DNA of 64,000 nt from assembly GCA_030041335.1 (NCBI GenBank), contig JASHOB010000215.1, forward strand, positions 88,749-152,748. The letters are read 5' to 3'. The DNA comes from Alphaproteobacteria bacterium (GTDB lineage Bacteria > Pseudomonadota > Alphaproteobacteria > ATCC43930 > CGMCC-115725). Below the pieces are notes generated by a model. The model did no database searches. It saw nothing but the letters and a program-made list of their open reading frames with translations, and was not told the origin of the DNA. Below, one piece after another: positions 17,397 to 27,472 of the stretch (the first letter of the stretch is position 1; every line of letters starts with the position of its first letter). The position numbers and the translations under genes are program-made.

Positions 17397-17741
17397 ATGG
17401 ACTCGATCTGGACCGCCGAACTGGTCGACCAGCTTTCCGCCTTATGGCAGCAAGGGCTATCGACCGCGGAAATCGGCCGCAAATTGGGGATCTCGAAGAA
17501 CGCGGTCGTGGGCAAGGCGCATCGGCTGATGCTGACGCCGCGACCTTCGCCGTTGAAATCGCCGCCGATCCGCCACGCCGCCGGCAAGGCCGGACCGACT
17601 TGCTCTTGGCCGCACGGCCATCCCGGTCAACCGGGGTTCCGCTTTTGCGGCAAACGCGTCGTGCCGGGCAAGCCATATTGCCCGGAGCATGCCGCGATGG
17701 CCTACATTCAGCCGAAGGAGCGGAAGGTGCAGGCGGCTTAG
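17397..17741 (+). CDS. gcrA: GcrA-family cell cycle regulator
   Basis: This 114-residue protein has the GcrA N-terminus: a helix-turn-helix with STAEIGRKLGISKNAVVGKAHR, preceded by IWTAELVDQLSALWQQG. A low-complexity Pro-rich linker follows. A C-terminal Cys/His/Pro region (CSWPHGHPG, FCGKRVVPGKPYCPEH) is typical of GcrA proteins. GcrA binds sigma-70 RNA polymerase and activates promoters containing methylated GANTC sites in alphaproteobacteria. The ATG has no clear Shine-Dalgarno; an in-frame GTG at 17388 is an alternative. It converges on zur with only five bases between the stops. This gene is one of the clearest taxonomic markers in the window. Confidence 0.92.
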   Translation: MDSIWTAELVDQLSALWQQGLSTAEIGRKLGISKNAVVGKAHRLMLTPRPSPLKSPPIRHAAGKAGPTCSWPHGHPGQPGFRFCGKRVVPGKPYCPEHAAMAYIQPKERKVQAA

Positions 17742-17746
17742 GCGCC

Positions 17747-18235
17747 TTAAGCGCCGGCGGCGCGGCGGCAGCTGGGGCACAAGCCCGAGAGTTCCACGGT
17801 CTGTCGCGTCACCGCGAAACCAAAACCGCTAGCGCTTCTCGAGAGCGCGCGGGTAACGGACGGATCGTCAATTTCCGCGGCATTGCTGCACCTGGCGCAG
17901 ATCAAAAATTGGCCGGCATGCGGCCGCTCGGGATGGTCGCAGCCAATAAAGGCGTTGCGCGACTCAATGCGGTGGATCAGCCCATGCTCCGCCAGAAACT
18001 CAAGCGCCCGATAGATGGTCGGCGGCGCCGCGTTGGGGTGCGATTGTTTCAACGCGTCGAGCAGCGCATAAGCGCCCACCGGCTCGTGGCCGCGCCACAC
18101 CAGCCCCAGTACCGCGCGGCGCAGCGCGGTGAGCCGCGCGCCGTGCGCGGCGCACAGGGTTTCTGCGCGGTCCAACGCCTCCTCGATACAGTGATCATGA
18201 TCATGCCCGGCGCGGGCAAAAGCGGTGCGTGCCAT
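17747..18235 (-). CDS. zur: Zur-like Fur-family zinc uptake regulator
   Basis: This 162-residue Fur-family repressor has the His-rich start GHDHDHCIEEAL, the winged helix with APPTIYRALEFLAEHGLIHR, a metal-binding FIGCDHPERPHAGQFLIC segment, and the structural zinc pairs CARC and CPSC. The His-rich leader and cysteine layout favour Zur (zinc sensing) over Fur or PerR. I chose the ATG at 18235 because it gives the usual Zur N-terminus; the frame stays open upstream. Only 16 bases separate it from the pyruvate kinase stop, so it probably belongs to that transcript. The short gap contains an AT-rich TATTACATTC run, but I cannot confirm an operator. Confidence 0.85.
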   Translation of the reverse strand: MARTAFARAGHDHDHCIEEALDRAETLCAAHGARLTALRRAVLGLVWRGHEPVGAYALLDALKQSHPNAAPPTIYRALEFLAEHGLIHRIESRNAFIGCDHPERPHAGQFLICARCSNAAEIDDPSVTRALSRSASGFGFAVTRQTVELSGLCPSCRRAAGA

Positions 18236-18251
18236 GGTGTTGAATGTAATA

Positions 18252-19669
<1,418 letters not shown>

Positions 19670-19673
<4 letters not shown>

Positions 19674-20935
19674 GACTGGGGCTGAATCAGAATCGCGCGG
19701 AAATCGTTCACGTTGGTTCGGGTTGGTCCGGTGACGATGAGATCGCCGAGCGCGGCGAAGGCCGCGTAAGAATCGTTGTTGGCAAGGAGGGAAGCAAGGT
19801 CGAGTTTTAATGCGGCGGCGCGGGCGATTGTCGCGGGACCGCATTGCGCTCCGGCATTGTCCTCGGTGCCGTCGATTCCGTCGGTGTCGGCGGCGAGGGC
19901 GTAAATTTGCGGCTGGCCGTCAAGGGCGAGCGCCAGCGCCAAGATGAATTCGGTGTTAGGTCCGCCGCGGCCCTGGCCGCGTACCGTCACCGTTACCTCG
20001 CCCCCCGACAAGATCACTGCCGGCAAACTTGCGCGGGATGTCGTCGCCAATGCAAGCCGCGCCTGGTCCGCCGCGACCGCGCGCGCCTCGCCCTCGATAG
20101 CATCGGAGAGCAAGATCGGCATGGTGCCGGCGGCTCGCGCCGCCGCCGCCGCCGCCGCGAGCGACTGTTTGGGCGTCGCTATCAGGCGATATTGGGCTTT
20201 CGCAAGCCGTCGATCGCCGGGCTTGGGGGTCTCGTCGGCCGCTTCATCGAACCGCTGGGCAACCGCCGCGGGGGCGCCGATGTCATATTTTCTTAAAATG
20301 GCGCGAGCGTCGGCGAAGCTGCTCGGGTCGGCCGCCGTCGGGCCCGACGCGATCACCGCCGGATCGTCCCCCGGCACGTCGGAAATGGCCAACGTCACGA
20401 CACGCGCCGGATAGGCTGCAACGGCCAAGCGTCCGCCCTTGATCGCGGAGAGATGCTTTCGCACGCAATTGATCTCCCCGATCGTCGCACCGGATTTGAG
20501 CAGCGCGCGCGTTACCGCCTGTTTGTCGGCCAGGCTCACGCCGGACGCCGGCAGCGTCATCAGTGCCGAGCCGCCGCCAGAGGCGAGGAACACCACCAAA
20601 TCGTCAGCCTCGAGCCCCCGCACCAGATCGACGATGCGCCTTGCCGCGCCGACCCCGACGGCGTCTGGCACGGGATGGCTCGCCTCGGCTACCTCGATGC
20701 GGCTACAGGCGACGCCATAGCCATGCCGGGTGATGACCAGGCCTGAAAGCGGGCCCGGCCAGTGGTCCTCGACCGCGCGGGCCATCGCCGCCGCCGCTTT
20801 GCCCGCGCCGACGACGATGGTGCGGCCTCGGGGTGGCTCCGGCAGATGGGCCGGTAACACCGCGGCCGGCGCCGCCGCCGCGACCGCGGTATCAAGCAAG
20901 GTGCGCAAAAATGACGGCGGATCGGCGACGCGCAT
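19670..20935 (-). CDS. ttuD: Glycerate 2-kinase (MOFRL family; often annotated hydroxypyruvate reductase)
   Basis: This 421-residue class II glycerate kinase phosphorylates D-glycerate to 2-phosphoglycerate. It shows the N-terminal DUF4147 domain with VVGAGKAAAAMARAVE, FLASGGGSALMTLP, and NCVRKHLSAIKGGRLA. The C-terminal MOFRL domain contains GEVTVTVRGQGRGGPN and ADTDGIDGTEDNAG. Database entries often name such proteins TtuD or hydroxypyruvate reductase, but the domain signature is that of a kinase. The start at 20935 fits the usual N-terminus; an ATG at 20992 would add a stretch without family resemblance. It overlaps pyk and heads the glycerate kinase-pyk-zur operon. Confidence 0.9.
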
Positions 20936-21271
20936 CGGCCAAACATAGCGGCACTCGCCGCTTTCGTCTTTCGCTTCCCGGTCGTGACTCATATGATTTT
21001 TCGCTGCGCTTGAGGCGCAGCCCCCGTGACTGCTCTGCTCCTTGCGCCACGGGCCGGCCTGAAACTTGAGACATGTCAATGCACCGCCCGATGGCTCGGG
21101 TGGCATCGCGGGTTGGTCCGACGCAATCCTTGGCAATCAATCGGTTGACAAGCGACGGAACCGGCTGACGACACCCTATTTTCGTACATGTCTCGGCCTC
21201 CGGTGCCATTCCGCTCAGCCCCGGTGGTGTCCGGGGTTGGGATAACCGCGAGCGCACGATAGAGTTAGTGC
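20936..21271. other. Divergent intergenic region with a 7-bp hairpin
   Basis: This 336-base region separates the divergent glycerate kinase and N-formylglutamate amidohydrolase genes. A perfect hairpin, GCTGCGC-TTGAG-GCGCAGC, lies at 21003-21021. It has no T-run after it on either strand. A TTGACA hexamer lies at 21145-21150, without a matching -10 box at proper spacing. No coding frame here looks real. Confidence 0.5.
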
Positions 21272-22039
21272 ATGTCATTGCTGTTCCCTTCCGACCCGCC
21301 GCCGTTCGAAGAAATATCGGGAAGCGCACCGCTATTGCTGGTGTGCGATCACGCTAGCAATCGCGTGCCCGCGGCTCTTGGCGGGCTGGGCCTGCCGGGC
21401 GAGCGCCTAAGGGAGCACATTGCTGTGGATATCGGCGCCGCTGCGGTGACGCGTCTGCTCGCACCGGCGCTCGGTGCTGCAGCGATCCTGGCCAGCTATT
21501 CCCGTCTTGTCATCGACTGCAACCGCGCACTCGACGATCCCAGTTCCATCCCGAGCCTGAGTGATGGCATCGCCATTCCCGGTAATCGCGAGCTGTCAGA
21601 CGCGGCACGCGATGCGCGCCGTGCCGAAATTTTCGCGCCCTATCACGCCGCCATCGCTCGGCGTCTTGCTGCTGCAGCGACTGTGCCGGCCTTGATCTCG
21701 ATACACAGTTTCACGCCGGTGATGCGGGGCGTGGTTCGGCCGTGGCATATCGGCGTGTTGTGGGCCGATGATCCCCGCATTGCGGCGCCCCTCCTCGCGG
21801 CGTTGAGCGCCGAAGCGGCGCTGGTCGTCGGCGACAATCTGCCCTATTCAGCCCGCGAACCGCGCGGCTACACCGTAAGCCACCACGCGCACGCGCCGGG
21901 GTTTCCCCATGTCGCCATCGAGCTGAGGCAGGATCTGGTCGCCGATGAGGCCGGCGTTCGCGAATGGGCCCAGCGCCTGGCGCGGGTGCTCGATCCGATC
22001 CTCGCCGACCAGACGCTTTACCGCGTCGCGCGGCGGTGA
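21272..22039 (+). CDS. N-formylglutamate amidohydrolase family protein
   Basis: This 255-residue protein belongs to the FGase family (PF05013), zinc hydrolases that release formate from N-formylglutamate in histidine breakdown, or act on related amides. Family features include LLVCDHASNRVP, where Asp and His are expected ligands, HIAVDIGAA, YSRLVIDCNR, ISIHSFTPVMRG, and GDNLPYSAREPRGYTVSHHA. No histidine utilisation (hut) genes are nearby, so a role in histidine breakdown is uncertain. It stands alone ahead of the DUF1244 gene, 150 bases downstream. Confidence 0.9.
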   Translation: MSLLFPSDPPPFEEISGSAPLLLVCDHASNRVPAALGGLGLPGERLREHIAVDIGAAAVTRLLAPALGAAAILASYSRLVIDCNRALDDPSSIPSLSDGIAIPGNRELSDAARDARRAEIFAPYHAAIARRLAAAATVPALISIHSFTPVMRGVVRPWHIGVLWADDPRIAAPLLAALSAEAALVVGDNLPYSAREPRGYTVSHHAHAPGFPHVAIELRQDLVADEAGVREWAQRLARVLDPILADQTLYRVARR

Positions 22040-22189
22040 ACGGACGATTCGGCGGCGTCGCCAACGTGGCAACCGGCCAGCCGGCAACATCGTCACTGGC
22101 GCCGAAGCAATTTCGATCCCGATCCCCGTGGTTCCGGCACTGGAAATTACGCGATCCGCGTCCCACAATAGCGTCGAGGAGTTCTCGCC

Positions 22190-22486
22190 ATGGACCATCA
22201 GACCCAAACCGAGCTCGAGGCGGCCGCATTCCGACGCCTGGTTCAGCATCTGCGCGAACGCACCGACGTGCAGAATATCGACTTGATGAATCTCGCAGGC
22301 TTCTGCCGCAACTGTCTCTCACGCTGGTATCGTGAAGCGGCCGAGGAGCGCAGCATTCCGCTGTCCGATCCGGCCGCGCGTGAAATCGTCTATGGCATGC
22401 CGTATGACGAATGGAAGGCGAAATTTTCGAAGGAGGCGACACCCGAACAGAAGGCCGCTTTCGCAGCGTCGCAAAAGAGCGGCTGA
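22190..22486 (+). CDS. DUF1244 domain-containing protein
   Basis: This 98-residue protein matches the DUF1244 family (COG3492), a small conserved proteobacterial protein without a known function. Recognisable pieces are AFRRLVQHLRERTDVQNID, MNLAGFCRNCLSRWY, and REIVYGMPYDEWK. Two cysteines in FCRNCL could bind metal or form a redox pair. It ends one base before the start of the lactate dehydrogenase-like gene, so the two are almost certainly co-transcribed. Confidence 0.9.
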   Translation: MDHQTQTELEAAAFRRLVQHLRERTDVQNIDLMNLAGFCRNCLSRWYREAAEERSIPLSDPAAREIVYGMPYDEWKAKFSKEATPEQKAAFAASQKSG

Positions 22487-22487
22487 C

Positions 22488-23888
22488 ATGAGCACCGTCA
22501 CGGCGCGCCGATCCCATCGCGACATCGATGTCGTGCTCGCGGCGCTGCGCGCGCGCTTCGGCAATCGGATCACGACTTCCGCTTCGGTGCTGGAACAGCA
22601 CGGCCGCGATGAAGGTCATCACGCCACGATGCCGCCCGATGTCGTGGTCTACGCGCAATCAACCGACGATGTCGTCGCGGTGGTCGCGCTGTGTCGCGAA
22701 CACAAGATGCCGCTCATACCCTATGGCACCGGTACCTCGCTCGAGGGCCATGTCGCGGCACTCGAAGGTGGTGTCTGCCTCGACGTCGCGCAGATGGATC
22801 AGGTGTTGCGCGTCTCGCCCGATGACCTCGACTGCACCGTCCAGTGCGGCGTCACGCGCAATCAGCTCAACGACTATTTGCGCGATACCGGCTTGTTTTT
22901 CCCGATCGATCCCGGCGCCGACGCTTCCTTGGGCGGCATGGCTGCGACCCGCGCCTCGGGCACCAATGCTGTTCGTTACGGCACCATGCGCGACAATGTT
23001 CTGTCGCTCGAAGTGGTGACGGCGGATGGCAAGGTCGTGCGCACCGCAAGGCGCGCGCGCAAGAGTTCGGCCGGATACGATCTCACGCGGCTGTTCGTTG
23101 GCTCGGAAGGCACGCTCGGCATCATCACCGAGGTGACGCTGCGGCTCTACGGCATTCCCGAAGCGGTGCTGGCGGCCGTGTGTCCCTTCCCCAGCGTTGC
23201 CCAAGCGGTCGATACCGTGGTCGCGACCATCCAGTCGGGCGTGCCCATTGGCCGCGTCGAACTGGTCGATCCGTTCGCGATGCGTGCCGTCAACGCTTAC
23301 GGCAATCTCGATTACGGCGTGGCGCCGACCCTGTTCTTCGAGTTCCATGGCACGAAAGCCGGCGTCGACGAGCAGGTCGCCATCGTCAAGGAGCTGGCGG
23401 CGGCGCAAGGCGGCAGCGAATTTCGCTGGGCATCGACCGCGGATGAGCGCAACAAGCTTTGGCATGCACGGCACAATGCTCACTACGCGCTGATGGCGAT
23501 GCGGCCCGGCTGTCGTGCCTGGCCGACCGATGTCTGCGTGCCGATCTCGCGACTGGCACAATGCATCACCGAGACCGAAGCCGATCTTGAGGCCTCGCCG
23601 CTGCAATCGGGCATGGTAGGACATGTCGGCGACGGCAATTTCCACGTCGATTTTCTCATCGACCCGTCGAAGCCCGAAGAGATGGCCGAGGCCCGCCGCC
23701 TCAACGAGCGCATGGTCATGCGCGCCTTGGCGATGGATGGCACGTGTACCGGCGAGCACGGGGTCGGCTACGGCAAGATCGATTTCCTTGCGGCCGAGCA
23801 TGGCGAGGGCGTGGCGCTGATGCGCCTTCTGAAGCGGACGTTCGATCCGGACAATATTCTCAATCCCGGCAAGGTCGTTCGCGTGTGA
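22488..23888 (+). CDS. FAD-linked oxidase, D-lactate dehydrogenase / glycolate oxidase (GlcD) family
   Basis: This 466-residue flavoprotein has an N-terminal PCMH-type FAD domain, with [40 protein letters not shown] and [19 protein letters not shown]. The C-terminal oxidase domain carries [13 protein letters not shown] (a His-rich metal or substrate site) and [13 protein letters not shown]. Length and motifs match mitochondrial-type D-lactate dehydrogenases, which oxidise D-lactate to pyruvate and pass electrons to cytochrome c or quinone. The ATG is one base after the DUF1244 stop, and the gene ends in a GTGA overlap with the macro-domain gene. Substrate assignment within the family is uncertain. 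Confidence 0.92.
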   Translation: MSTVTARRSHRDIDVVLAALRARFGNRITTSASVLEQHGRDEGHHATMPPDVVVYAQSTDDVVAVVALCREHKMPLIPYGTGTSLEGHVAALEGGVCLDVAQMDQVLRVSPDDLDCTVQCGVTRNQLNDYLRDTGLFFPIDPGADASLGGMAATRASGTNAVRYGTMRDNVLSLEVVTADGKVVRTARRARKSSAGYDLTRLFVGSEGTLGIITEVTLRLYGIPEAVLAAVCPFPSVAQAVDTVVATIQSGVPIGRVELVDPFAMRAVNAYGNLDYGVAPTLFFEFHGTKAGVDEQVAIVKELAAAQGGSEFRWASTADERNKLWHARHNAHYALMAMRPGCRAWPTDVCVPISRLAQCITETEADLEASPLQSGMVGHVGDGNFHVDFLIDPSKPEEMAEARRLNERMVMRALAMDGTCTGEHGVGYGKIDFLAAEHGEGVALMRLLKRTFDPDNILNPGKVVRV

Positions 23889-24394
23889 GCCGCTTCGAAA
23901 TCACGATCCACGACATCACCCGGCTCGGGGTCGATGCGATTGTGAATGCCGCGAATTCGACGCTGCTCGGTGGCGGCGGCGTCGACGGCGCGATCCATCG
24001 TGCGGCGGGACCCGAGCTCCTTGCCGAATGCCGCGCGATCGGCGGCTGCCCGACAGGCGAAGCGCGGATCACCAAAGGCTACCGGTTGCCGGCGCGCTAC
24101 GTGATCCACACCGTAGGGCCGATCTGGCACGGCGGCAGCGCCGGTGAACCCGAATTGCTGGCGCGCTGCTATCGCAACAGTCTCGCGCTCGCGGCCGAGA
24201 ACGGCATCGCGTCGATCGCCTTTCCGGCAATTTCGACCGGAGTATATGGCTATCCGAAACGCCTGGCCTGCGACGTCGCGGTCGCCGAGACGCGCCGCTT
24301 CCTTGCCGCCAACGCGACGGTTGCGCGCGTGATCTTCGCTTGTTTCGATGCCGCGACCGCCGCGCATTATCAGGCAGCCCTGGCCGGGGGTTGA
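23885..24394 (+). CDS. Macro-domain ADP-ribose hydrolase / O-acetyl-ADP-ribose deacetylase
   Basis: This 169-residue stand-alone macro domain starts at a GTG that overlaps the preceding stop (GTGA). It contains [22 protein letters not shown], the ADP-ribose-binding loop with the catalytic Asn and Asp of the MacroD/YmdB class; [15 protein letters not shown]; and [12 protein letters not shown], the second loop. Such enzymes remove acetyl groups from O-acetyl-ADP-ribose or reverse mono-ADP-ribosylation. Co-translation with a D-lactate dehydrogenase-like flavoprotein is notable but the link is not explained by sequence. Confidence 0.93.
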   Translation: MSRFEITIHDITRLGVDAIVNAANSTLLGGGGVDGAIHRAAGPELLAECRAIGGCPTGEARITKGYRLPARYVIHTVGPIWHGGSAGEPELLARCYRNSLALAAENGIASIAFPAISTGVYGYPKRLACDVAVAETRRFLAANATVARVIFACFDAATAAHYQAALAGG

Positions 24395-24422
24395 TCAGCT
24401 CCGAGCCGCGTTGGCGAAATTT

Positions 24423-24641
24423 CTAACCACGGCACATTTCGCCGCTGCGATAGGCTTCGAGCACCAATAGCCGCAGGCCGCTCGACAGATTGCCGGCCCG
24501 GCGTTCATCGACGCTGGCGATCAGACTGGCGAGCGAGGTGCCGCGCTTGGCGGCGATTTGGCGCAGCGCCTCCCAGAACTCCTCTTCGAGCGACACGCTT
24601 GTGGCATGGCCCGCGACCTTGACTGAGTGTTTGGTGATCAC
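24423..24641 (-). CDS. Ribbon-helix-helix domain protein
   Basis: This 72-residue protein fits the alphaproteobacterial RHH_4-type family: a beta strand (HSVKVAGHATSVSLEEEFW), helix A with LRQIAAKRGTSLASLIASVD, and helix B with NLSSGLRLLVLEAYRSGE. The start is a GTG at 24641; an upstream ATG runs into a stop immediately. Small proteins of this type are often arylsulfate sulfotransferase-linked or free DNA-binding regulators; no target is evident here. It converges on the macro-domain gene. Confidence 0.8.
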   Translation of the reverse strand: MITKHSVKVAGHATSVSLEEEFWEALRQIAAKRGTSLASLIASVDERRAGNLSSGLRLLVLEAYRSGEMCRG

Positions 24642-24982
24642 GCCGGTCCCAACATTGTGCCGGGTTGGCCCCCCTCGTCGAATCTTCCGCCCCGACAGCC
24701 CGCGGCGTGATGGCGGCGCCTGGCTCGCGTCTCGGAGCGCACGCCCTCGGAGCAATTTGCACTGCCTGGTCATGGCGGCGGTGGCGACGGGGCGCCGTCA
24801 CCACCATCGGCGAACTCGCGCCCGCGCCGGCCAAAAAGCGCATCGATGCCGGCATATGCACGGTCACCGACGCAGCCTGATCTCGATCCCGTGCCCCGGG
24901 TCGCGCTCGATCCGTGTTGCCGCGCGCGCAGTAATGGTTTCTTTGCCGCTGCGGACCAAGCCGCAGGCGATTATAGCGCGTC
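24642..24982. other. 341-base stretch without a convincing gene
   Basis: This interval lies between the ribbon-helix-helix gene start and the end of the metal-sensor-like gene. All frames here are Arg/Ala/Pro-rich without recognisable domain or ribosome binding site. The promoter of the ribbon-helix-helix gene must be inside it, but no clear -35/-10 pair is visible. Confidence 0.4.
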
Positions 24983-25444
24983 CTATGGCCGGGGGCGTGG
25001 GGTATTGCGGGCTTCGTCGACGAAGGTTGCCCGTTGCGTCGGCGTCAGGCTTGCCAGGAATTTGCCCATGGCGTTGGCGATGTCCTGCTGAAATTCGATG
25101 CGGTTCTTGACGGTGCTGTCAAGCAGCGTGGTGATCTGGTCCGACGATGTCGCCGGATCGGCGATCCTAGCCCACGCGGCGGCGTTGGCCGCGCGCATCG
25201 CGGCACCGTGCGTGCGCAGTGACGTCTGGAATTGCCGAAACGCTGCCGCTTGGGTGTCGCTCAATTTCAAATCGGCGGCGATCCGTTCGAACCGCTCGCG
25301 CTGGTTTAGCACCACCAGGCGGTGCCGGTGACGAAAATGGCCCGCGACCATGCCGACAAAGATGAGATTGAGCGCGACTGAAACCGCCACCACCACGATC
25401 AGCCAGCGACGGCGGGACGGGCGCGTCCCGACGGCGTCGCTCAT
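24983..25444 (-). CDS. Periplasmic heavy-metal sensor / metal-resistance (Spy/CnrX-like) protein
   Basis: This 153-residue protein has one N-terminal transmembrane anchor (about residues 13-35). A His-rich turn (HFRHRHR) and a helical hairpin periplasmic domain follow. ERIAADLKLSDTQ and SLTPTQRATFVDEA are the paired LxxTPxQ-like motifs of the Metal_resist (PF13801)/Spy-like superfamily. It overlaps the upstream membrane protein gene by four bases (ATGA). With that gene and the upstream sigma factor it forms a module resembling CnrYXH, in which a periplasmic sensor releases sigma from its anti-sigma. The ligand is not deducible. Confidence 0.85.
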   Translation of the reverse strand: MSDAVGTRPSRRRWLIVVVAVSVALNLIFVGMVAGHFRHRHRLVVLNQRERFERIAADLKLSDTQAAAFRQFQTSLRTHGAAMRAANAAAWARIADPATSSDQITTLLDSTVKNRIEFQQDIANAMGKFLASLTPTQRATFVDEARNTPRPRP

Positions 25445-25971
25445 ATGCCGGTATCCTCGTCGTCAGTGGCGAGGATAGTGCCTGGCGTCCCGATCACGGC
25501 CTGTTCCACGGTCGGGCTCTGGCCGGAATCCGGCAGGTCCATGATATTGTACCGGCCGAGCTGAAACCCGATCAGCACAGCGACGACCATGCTTGCGGCA
25601 ATGCCGCTCCAGGTGGCAGCGCTCCGCCAACTCGGCCGCGCTGACACGAGCGGCAGCGGCCATATCTTCTCATCGGGTTGAGCGATCAGGGACCGAGCCC
25701 GCGCGACGAGCGCCTCGCTCGCCGGGCCGGCGCTCGGCGAACGAGCGGCGACGACATCGTCGAGCGCCTCAGGGCAGTCGAAAAACCATGCCTCGACCGC
25801 GGCAATCGCCGGATCGTTCTCGGGATCAATACCGGACCGGCCCAACCGGTTCTCGGCGTAGGCCGCCAGGATTAGCGCGTCCGGCTCGGCCGCGGCTTTT
25901 CCCGGCGCTGCCTCACCTTCGCGCCAGCGGCGCCACAGCGCCGCGTCATTGAATTCTTTCCCTCCAGGCAT
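25441..25971 (-). CDS. Putative membrane-anchored anti-sigma factor
   Basis: This 176-residue protein has an acidic, Ala-rich cytoplasmic domain, one transmembrane helix near residues 113-133 (IAASMVVAVLIGFQLG), and a short periplasmic tail. There is no classical zinc anti-sigma motif. Position between the ECF sigma gene (18 bases upstream) and the metal-sensor-like gene (4-base overlap), plus topology, is why I call it an anti-sigma. The family itself I do not recognise, so direct evidence is modest. Confidence 0.65.
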   Translation of the reverse strand: MPGGKEFNDAALWRRWREGEAAPGKAAAEPDALILAAYAENRLGRSGIDPENDPAIAAVEAWFFDCPEALDDVVAARSPSAGPASEALVARARSLIAQPDEKIWPLPLVSARPSWRSAATWSGIAASMVVAVLIGFQLGRYNIMDLPDSGQSPTVEQAVIGTPGTILATDDEDTGI

Positions 25972-25989
25972 GCTTTTGTCTCCATGACG

Positions 25990-26562
25990 TTAGTTATTTA
26001 GGCGGTTGCGCGTCCGGTCATCCCCGGAAGCGCCCTGCCTCTCGTCTTGCGCGAAATATGAACGCAATTTCAACATTGCCTTGTGGTGCGTACTACGCAC
26101 TGTCTGTGGATCGACGCCGAGCGCCGTGGCGATTTCAGCCACCTCGAGTTCGCGGTCATAAATCAGGCTGAGCACCAGCTTCTGTCGGGGTGATAGGAGC
26201 GAATCGGGATATTTCAATCGTTCGATCGTTTTCGGAGTCACGGCCAAGAGGGCCTCCGGCACGGCGTCGATGGGCGTCGACGGCAATTGCCGGCGCCGCA
26301 ACACATCGCGGGCCGTGCTGCGCGCGACGATGGTAAGCCAGGTCGAAAGGCCGGCGCGGGTCGGGTCGTAGCTGCGCATCAGGCGGAAACCATCCTTGCA
26401 TAATCGCAAGAACACCTCCTGCACCAAATCCTCGGCGTCGGCCTGCTCCCGCGCCACGGCCCGCACCGCCGAGACGATGAGCCCGGCATAACGGCGAACG
26501 AAGCCGTCCCAAGCATCCTTATCCCCTTGGCAGAGTAGGCGAAGATCGACCGAATCGGGCAC
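25990..26562 (-). CDS. ECF RNA polymerase sigma factor
   Basis: This 190-residue sigma-70 family factor has a sigma-2 domain including EDLVQEVFLRLCKDG (core polymerase contact) and YDPTRAGLSTWLTIVARSTA, which reads the -10 element. The sigma-4 domain contains LSPRQKLVLSLIYDRELEVAEIATALGV and DPQTVRSTHHKAMLKLRSYF, a helix-turn-helix for the -35. It is the first gene of the sigma / anti-sigma / metal-sensor run. The sigma factor should be sequestered at the membrane until an envelope or metal signal is sensed. Confidence 0.92.
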   Translation of the reverse strand: MPDSVDLRLLCQGDKDAWDGFVRRYAGLIVSAVRAVAREQADAEDLVQEVFLRLCKDGFRLMRSYDPTRAGLSTWLTIVARSTARDVLRRRQLPSTPIDAVPEALLAVTPKTIERLKYPDSLLSPRQKLVLSLIYDRELEVAEIATALGVDPQTVRSTHHKAMLKLRSYFAQDERQGASGDDRTRNRLNN

Positions 26563-26569
26563 CTGATTG

Positions 26570-27007
26570 CTACTTTCCGCGCCGCTTCCGCTGTGGCGCC
26601 GGCTTTTTGACCTTGCCCGCCTTGGCGCGCAGCGCGGCGGCCTCCGCCTTGCCCGCCCATTGGCCTAGCGCCTCGCCGTCCTCAAGAATATCGGCGGGCA
26701 CCTCATAATAGGCCATCTCAACGGTCTTGCCGTTTGGCATCGTGTAGGTGAAGGGCTTTGCCGCCGACGCCGTCGCGCCGGCCCGGCGCCGCGCGGTGTG
26801 GAGGAATGGTCTGGCGGCGGCTTCCTCGTAGTCGGGTCGATTATGCGCGTCGACGCGGAAATAGACGGCGTCGCGCGCGATCAGCCCGAACATGAGCGAT
26901 CCGCGATAAATGCCCCAGCCGCCAAACAGGCGGCGGACCGTCACCGGCGCCCAATCGCGCAACTGGTCGACCAGGTACTCGCCCAGAGGGTCGGCTGTCT
27001 TGACCAT
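26570..27007 (-). CDS. TfoX/Sxy N-terminal domain protein
   Basis: This 145-residue protein carries the TfoX N-terminal fold: VTVRRLFGGWGIYRGSLMFG and IARDAVYFRVDAHNRPDY. FTYTMPNGKTVEMAYYEVPAD follows. The C-terminus is a basic Lys/Arg tail. Full-length Sxy controls competence in gammaproteobacteria; stand-alone N-domain proteins in alphaproteobacteria have no proven role. Its ATG overlaps the stop of the GNAT gene (TGATG). Confidence 0.88.
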   Translation of the reverse strand: MVKTADPLGEYLVDQLRDWAPVTVRRLFGGWGIYRGSLMFGLIARDAVYFRVDAHNRPDYEEAAARPFLHTARRRAGATASAAKPFTYTMPNGKTVEMAYYEVPADILEDGEALGQWAGKAEAAALRAKAGKVKKPAPQRKRRGK

Positions 27008-27459
27008 CAGTCGAGCCGCTTTACGAGAAAATAGGTCTTGTGGCCCGGCGGAAAATCGTCAATCACGGCATAGGGCTTGAACCCGAGCTTCGGATAGAAG
27101 TCCGGCGCCTGGAAGCTGGCGGTGTTGAGATATATGCCGATGCAGCCGCGTTTGCGCGCCTCTTGCTCGGCGAGTGCCATCAGTTTCCGGCCATGGCCCT
27201 GGCGCCGCAGCGAATCGGGCAGCCAGAAAAGCTCGATATACATCCAGCCCCAGCCGGTCCATCCGGTGAGGCCGCCCAGAACCCGGCCTTTGGCGTCGTT
27301 GAGCACGACCGCAACGGTGTGCCACCGGGCCGCTCCCACCCTTTCGCCATTATAGGCGACGAGGCCTCTCAGAATGGTCTTTCGCGCCGCGTTGCGTGAC
27401 GCGCCGGTGACGTTGTATGTCAGGCGCGACACCGGCTTAGCGCGGGTACTGACGGCCAT
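27007..27459 (-). CDS. GNAT-family N-acetyltransferase
   Basis: This 150-residue acetyltransferase uses acetyl-CoA. Motif A is visible as LRRQGHGRKLMALAEQEARK (R/Q-x-x-G-x-G/A). VLGGLTGWTGWGWMYIELFWLPD forms the central strands, and FYPKLGFKPYAVIDDFP the C-terminal motif B. The substrate is not deducible. It overlaps the TfoX-like gene by one base and lies 13 bases from the fumarase stop, so fumarase, GNAT and TfoX may share a transcript. Confidence 0.88.
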   Translation of the reverse strand: MAVSTRAKPVSRLTYNVTGASRNAARKTILRGLVAYNGERVGAARWHTVAVVLNDAKGRVLGGLTGWTGWGWMYIELFWLPDSLRRQGHGRKLMALAEQEARKRGCIGIYLNTASFQAPDFYPKLGFKPYAVIDDFPPGHKTYFLVKRLD

Positions 27460-27472
27460 CAGCGGTCATGCT

